Assembly (NCBI GenBank): GCA_030642645.1
Contig: DAOWNJ010000045.1
Location: 1 to 7,583, forward strand
DNA from: Dehalococcoidia bacterium
GTDB lineage: Bacteria; Chloroflexota; Dehalococcoidia; E44-bin15; DAOWNJ01
Length of the DNA stretch: 7,583 nucleotides
Direction: 5' to 3'
This document shows positions 5,999 through 7,583 of this stretch, piece after piece (the stretch's first letter is position 1; every line of letters starts with the position of its first letter). Under the pieces are notes generated by a model. The model was not told where the DNA came from, made no database searches, and saw only the letters and a list, made by a program, of their open reading frames with translations. A program made the position numbers and the translations under genes.

Positions 5999-6880
5999 AT
6001 GAAGGTAGGGCTAATAGGCGCTGGCCTCCAGGGGAAAAGAAGGGCCAGGGCTCTTAAAGCTATCGGTGATACCCTGGTTGTGGTGGCAGCCGCCCATCTG
6101 GAGAGGGCGGAGCTTCTCGCCCTGGAGTTTGGCTGTGAGCCAACCAGTAACTGGCGGGAGGTAGTGGCCAGGGATGATGTTGAGGCGGTTTTTATCTGCA
6201 CCCCACCCCACCTCCATGAGCCGATGTGCACTGAGGCCCTCAAGAGGGGTAAACATGTGCTCTGCGAGAAGCCGCTGGCAAGAAACCCCGAAGAGGCACA
6301 GAGGATAGTGGACGCAGCCTATCAAAACGGCGTCAGGCTCAAGTGTGGCTTTAACCTCCGCCATCACCCAGGAATAAAGCAGGCAAGAGAATGGTTTGAC
6401 CAGGGCCTCATCGGTGAGCTGAACTTCATCCGATGCCGCTATGGAATCGGCGGCAGGCCGGGCTATGAGAAGGAGTGGAGGGCAGACCCCGAGATAAGCG
6501 GTGGGGGACAGCTCATGGACCAGGGTATGCATGCCCTGGATCTTTCGCGCTGGTTTTTGGGAGAGTTTGTCGAGGCCACCGGCTTCCTTCAGACCTGTTT
6601 CTGGGATATTGCCCCCCTGGAGGACAACGCCTTCTGCCTTCTACGCACCGAAAGGGGGCAGGTAGCCTCCATCCATGTAAGCTGGACACAATGGAAGAGT
6701 CTTTTTTATTTTGAGGTATTTGGCAAGGATGGCTATATCACGGTAGATGGTCTCGGCGGTGGCTACGGGGTGGAGAGGGCCGCCCCTGGGAAAGAGGGCC
6801 TTCCTCATGCCATTCGAGGAGCAGGTAATCGAGTTCCGAGGGGAGGACCGCTCCTGGGAGGAGGAATGGAGGGAGTTTAA
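5999..6880 (+). CDS. Gfo/Idh/MocA family oxidoreductase, main part; reading frame broken near its C-terminus
   Basis: This is an NAD(P)-dependent sugar or nucleotide-sugar oxidoreductase. The N-terminal Rossmann domain has GAGLQG (7-12), FICTPPHLH and the EKP signature (E90-K91-P92, in HVLCEKPLARN). The C-terminal domain has GGGQLMDQGMHALDLSRW, whose Asp174 and His178 are the usual catalytic-site residues. Family-like sequence runs to about GLGGGYGVE (base ~6770). It then becomes atypical, rich in Gly, Pro and Arg, to a stop at 6880. The expected C-terminal segment continues in the next frame to 6983, so the 293 residues shown here are not the intact product. Removing one base would give about 327 residues, a normal family length. 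The ATG has a GGAGGAG site immediately upstream. The cause may be a true mutation or a sequencing/assembly error. The family reduces or oxidises many sugars, so the substrate is not predictable. Confidence 0.85.
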   Translation: MKVGLIGAGLQGKRRARALKAIGDTLVVVAAAHLERAELLALEFGCEPTSNWREVVARDDVEAVFICTPPHLHEPMCTEALKRGKHVLCEKPLARNPEEAQRIVDAAYQNGVRLKCGFNLRHHPGIKQAREWFDQGLIGELNFIRCRYGIGGRPGYEKEWRADPEISGGGQLMDQGMHALDLSRWFLGEFVEATGFLQTCFWDIAPLEDNAFCLLRTERGQVASIHVSWTQWKSLFYFEVFGKDGYITVDGLGGGYGVERAAPGKEGLPHAIRGAGNRVPRGGPLLGGGMEGV

Positions 6881-6983
6881 GGGAGCTATAGAGGAGGGCC
6901 GTGAACTTGTGGGAGATGGCCGTGATGGCCTGGAGGCAATAAGGCTCGCCTACGCGATATATGAGGCTGCCGGAAGAAGATAA
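6771..6983 (+). pseudogene. Out-of-frame C-terminal part of the Gfo/Idh/MocA oxidoreductase
   Basis: Frame 3 carries the missing end of the preceding gene. From about base 6795 it reads AFLMPFEEQVIEF, then a Trp/Glu-rich segment and GDGRDGLEAIRLAYAIYEA, before TAA at 6981-6983. The motif of Asp-Gly followed by a helix with Ala-Ile-Tyr-Glu is the usual closing helix of Gfo/Idh/MocA proteins. An ATG at 6747 opens this frame, but no ribosome site goes with it, and a free ~60-residue tail would not fold alone. I therefore treat it as part of the upstream gene rather than a separate one. The left boundary is approximate, since the shift could lie anywhere from about 6770 to 6800. Confidence 0.75.
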
Positions 6984-7010
6984 CGCAGGGAAGGTGAAGG
7001 TTATTTGTTA

Positions 7011-7020
7011 AGGAAAGGGA
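7011..7020 (+). promoter_or_regulatory. Ribosome binding site of the radical SAM gene
   Basis: AGGAAAGGGA, immediately after an in-frame stop codon and 9 nt before ATG 7030, decides the start of the radical SAM gene. Confidence 0.6.
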
Positions 7021-7029
7021 TACGATCTG

Positions 7030-7583
7030 ATGGATTTACCCAAGTCTAAATGGGAATTTTTAGTCGAAGGCGGCAGATTCGCCCTGCGTCTCCCTCCCTT
7101 ATATCTATCATATTTGCGCAATCACCCAATCCATGTGTTCCCTTTGAGCGTGGATATGAATATTACCGACAGGTGCAATTTCAGGTGCAAGCACTGCCGG
7201 GGCGCGACCGAAGATTATAAGCCAAAAGAGGAGATCGACTTTGCCACTATGAAAAAGCTCATCAATGACGTGGCTGAGATGCATATCCCTTACCTAACCC
7301 TCGGTGGGGGAGAGCCGCTGATTAGATACGATTTTGCCTTGCAAACAATCGAATATGCCAAATCCTCTGGCATAGAAGTAGGAATAGTAACCAACGGCTC
7401 ACTGCTGACTGAAGATAGGCTGGCTGAGCTGGTCAAGGCAGGCTTGCATAGGATCGCCTTCTCTTTGGATGGTGCAGATAAAGAAACGCATGATTGGATA
7501 AGGATGCCAGGATCGTTTGACAAGATAATGTCGAATCTAACCCTTTGCCAGAGCATGAGAAAGGAGAAAAAGTTCAGGCTACA
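7030..7583 (+). CDS. Radical SAM domain protein, 3'-truncated
   Basis: An open frame from ATG 7030 runs off the window (184 codons). After a ~38-residue N-terminal lead (MDLPKSKWEFLVEGG...) comes a radical SAM domain: the 4Fe-4S cluster motif Cys49-x3-Cys53-x2-Cys56 (CNFRCKHC), the SAM-binding GGGEPL (92-97), VTNGSLL after strand 4, and FSLDGADKETHDWIR, typical of the PqqE/MoaA/SPASM-type branch. A SPASM or other C-terminal domain would lie beyond the window. It is expected to cleave SAM to a 5'-deoxyadenosyl radical and act on an unknown substrate. In this setting, epimerisation, dehydration or another modification of a sugar or glycan is plausible, but a peptide-modifying or regulatory role is not excluded. 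The in-frame stop at 7009-7011 and an AGGAAAGGGA site 9 nt upstream support ATG 7030 as the start. The 46-nt gap before it shows no terminator. Confidence 0.85.
   Translation, partial: MDLPKSKWEFLVEGGRFALRLPPLYLSYLRNHPIHVFPLSVDMNITDRCNFRCKHCRGATEDYKPKEEIDFATMKKLINDVAEMHIPYLTLGGGEPLIRYDFALQTIEYAKSSGIEVGIVTNGSLLTEDRLAELVKAGLHRIAFSLDGADKETHDWIRMPGSFDKIMSNLTLCQSMRKEKKFRL

Noticed and set aside
6011..6532. Minus-strand open frame of 173 codons opposite the Gfo/Idh gene, and similar ones at 4258-4743 and 5295-5777.
   Set aside because: The plus strand encodes strongly motif-supported proteins across these spans, and the antisense translations resemble nothing.
6788..6794. GGGAAAG looks like a slippery heptamer that could allow programmed -1 frameshifting in the Gfo/Idh gene.
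   Set aside because: In the gene's frame it is read GGG AAA G, the wrong phase for an X XXY YYZ slip, and the shift needed is +1 (or -2), not -1. An ordinary indel or sequence error is simpler.
6984..7029. Possible terminator or promoter in the 46-nt gap before the radical SAM gene.
   Set aside because: I see no GC-rich hairpin with a T run and no convincing -35/-10 or archaeal TATA/BRE pair. It mainly holds the ribosome binding site.

Overview
The window is a single, tightly packed, plus-strand gene cluster for making and transferring unusual sugars. It is cut at both ends: the first gene lacks its 5' part and the last its 3' part. The source looks like an uncultured prokaryote of slightly GC-rich composition. 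It uses AGG and ATA codons freely, has strong Shine-Dalgarno sites, and includes TTG and GTG starts. One glycosyltransferase resembles archaeal AglG-type enzymes, which are also found in some bacteria such as Chloroflexota. I cannot decide between a bacterium (Chloroflexota-like is my guess) and an archaeon from this window alone.

Layout, all on +: (1) 1-504, C-terminal part of a GmhB-like heptose-bisphosphate phosphatase with its zinc loop; (2) 422-1108, a small transaldolase overlapping gene 1 by 83 nt; (3) 1110-1850, a family 2 glycosyltransferase of the polyprenyl-phosphate sugar synthase type, TTG start; (4) 1843-2856, a second family 2 glycosyltransferase, AglG-like, with a C-terminal membrane segment, GTG start; (5) 2853-3815, a GalE-like NAD-dependent epimerase/dehydratase; (6) 3812-5122, a divergent UDP-glucose/GDP-mannose dehydrogenase homologue lacking the catalytic cysteine; (7) 5136-5984, a short-chain dehydrogenase/reductase; (8) 5999-6983, a Gfo/Idh/MocA oxidoreductase broken by a frameshift near 6770-6800; (9) 7030 to the window end, the N-terminal part of a radical SAM enzyme.

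Genes 1 to 6 are joined by overlaps or a 1-nt gap, and the later gaps are 13, 14 and 46 nt. No terminator or promoter is visible, so this looks like the middle of one operon. Inferred working model: the transaldolase supplies sedoheptulose 7-phosphate, heptose-pathway enzymes (phosphatase here, others presumably upstream) turn it into an activated heptose, the oxidoreductases and epimerase shape further nucleotide sugars, and the two glycosyltransferases move sugars onto a membrane lipid carrier or surface glycan. The most unusual item is gene 6. Its fold is recognisable, but the middle Rossmann glycine and three of seven textbook catalytic positions are changed, so it probably does not perform the usual four-electron oxidation to a uronic acid.
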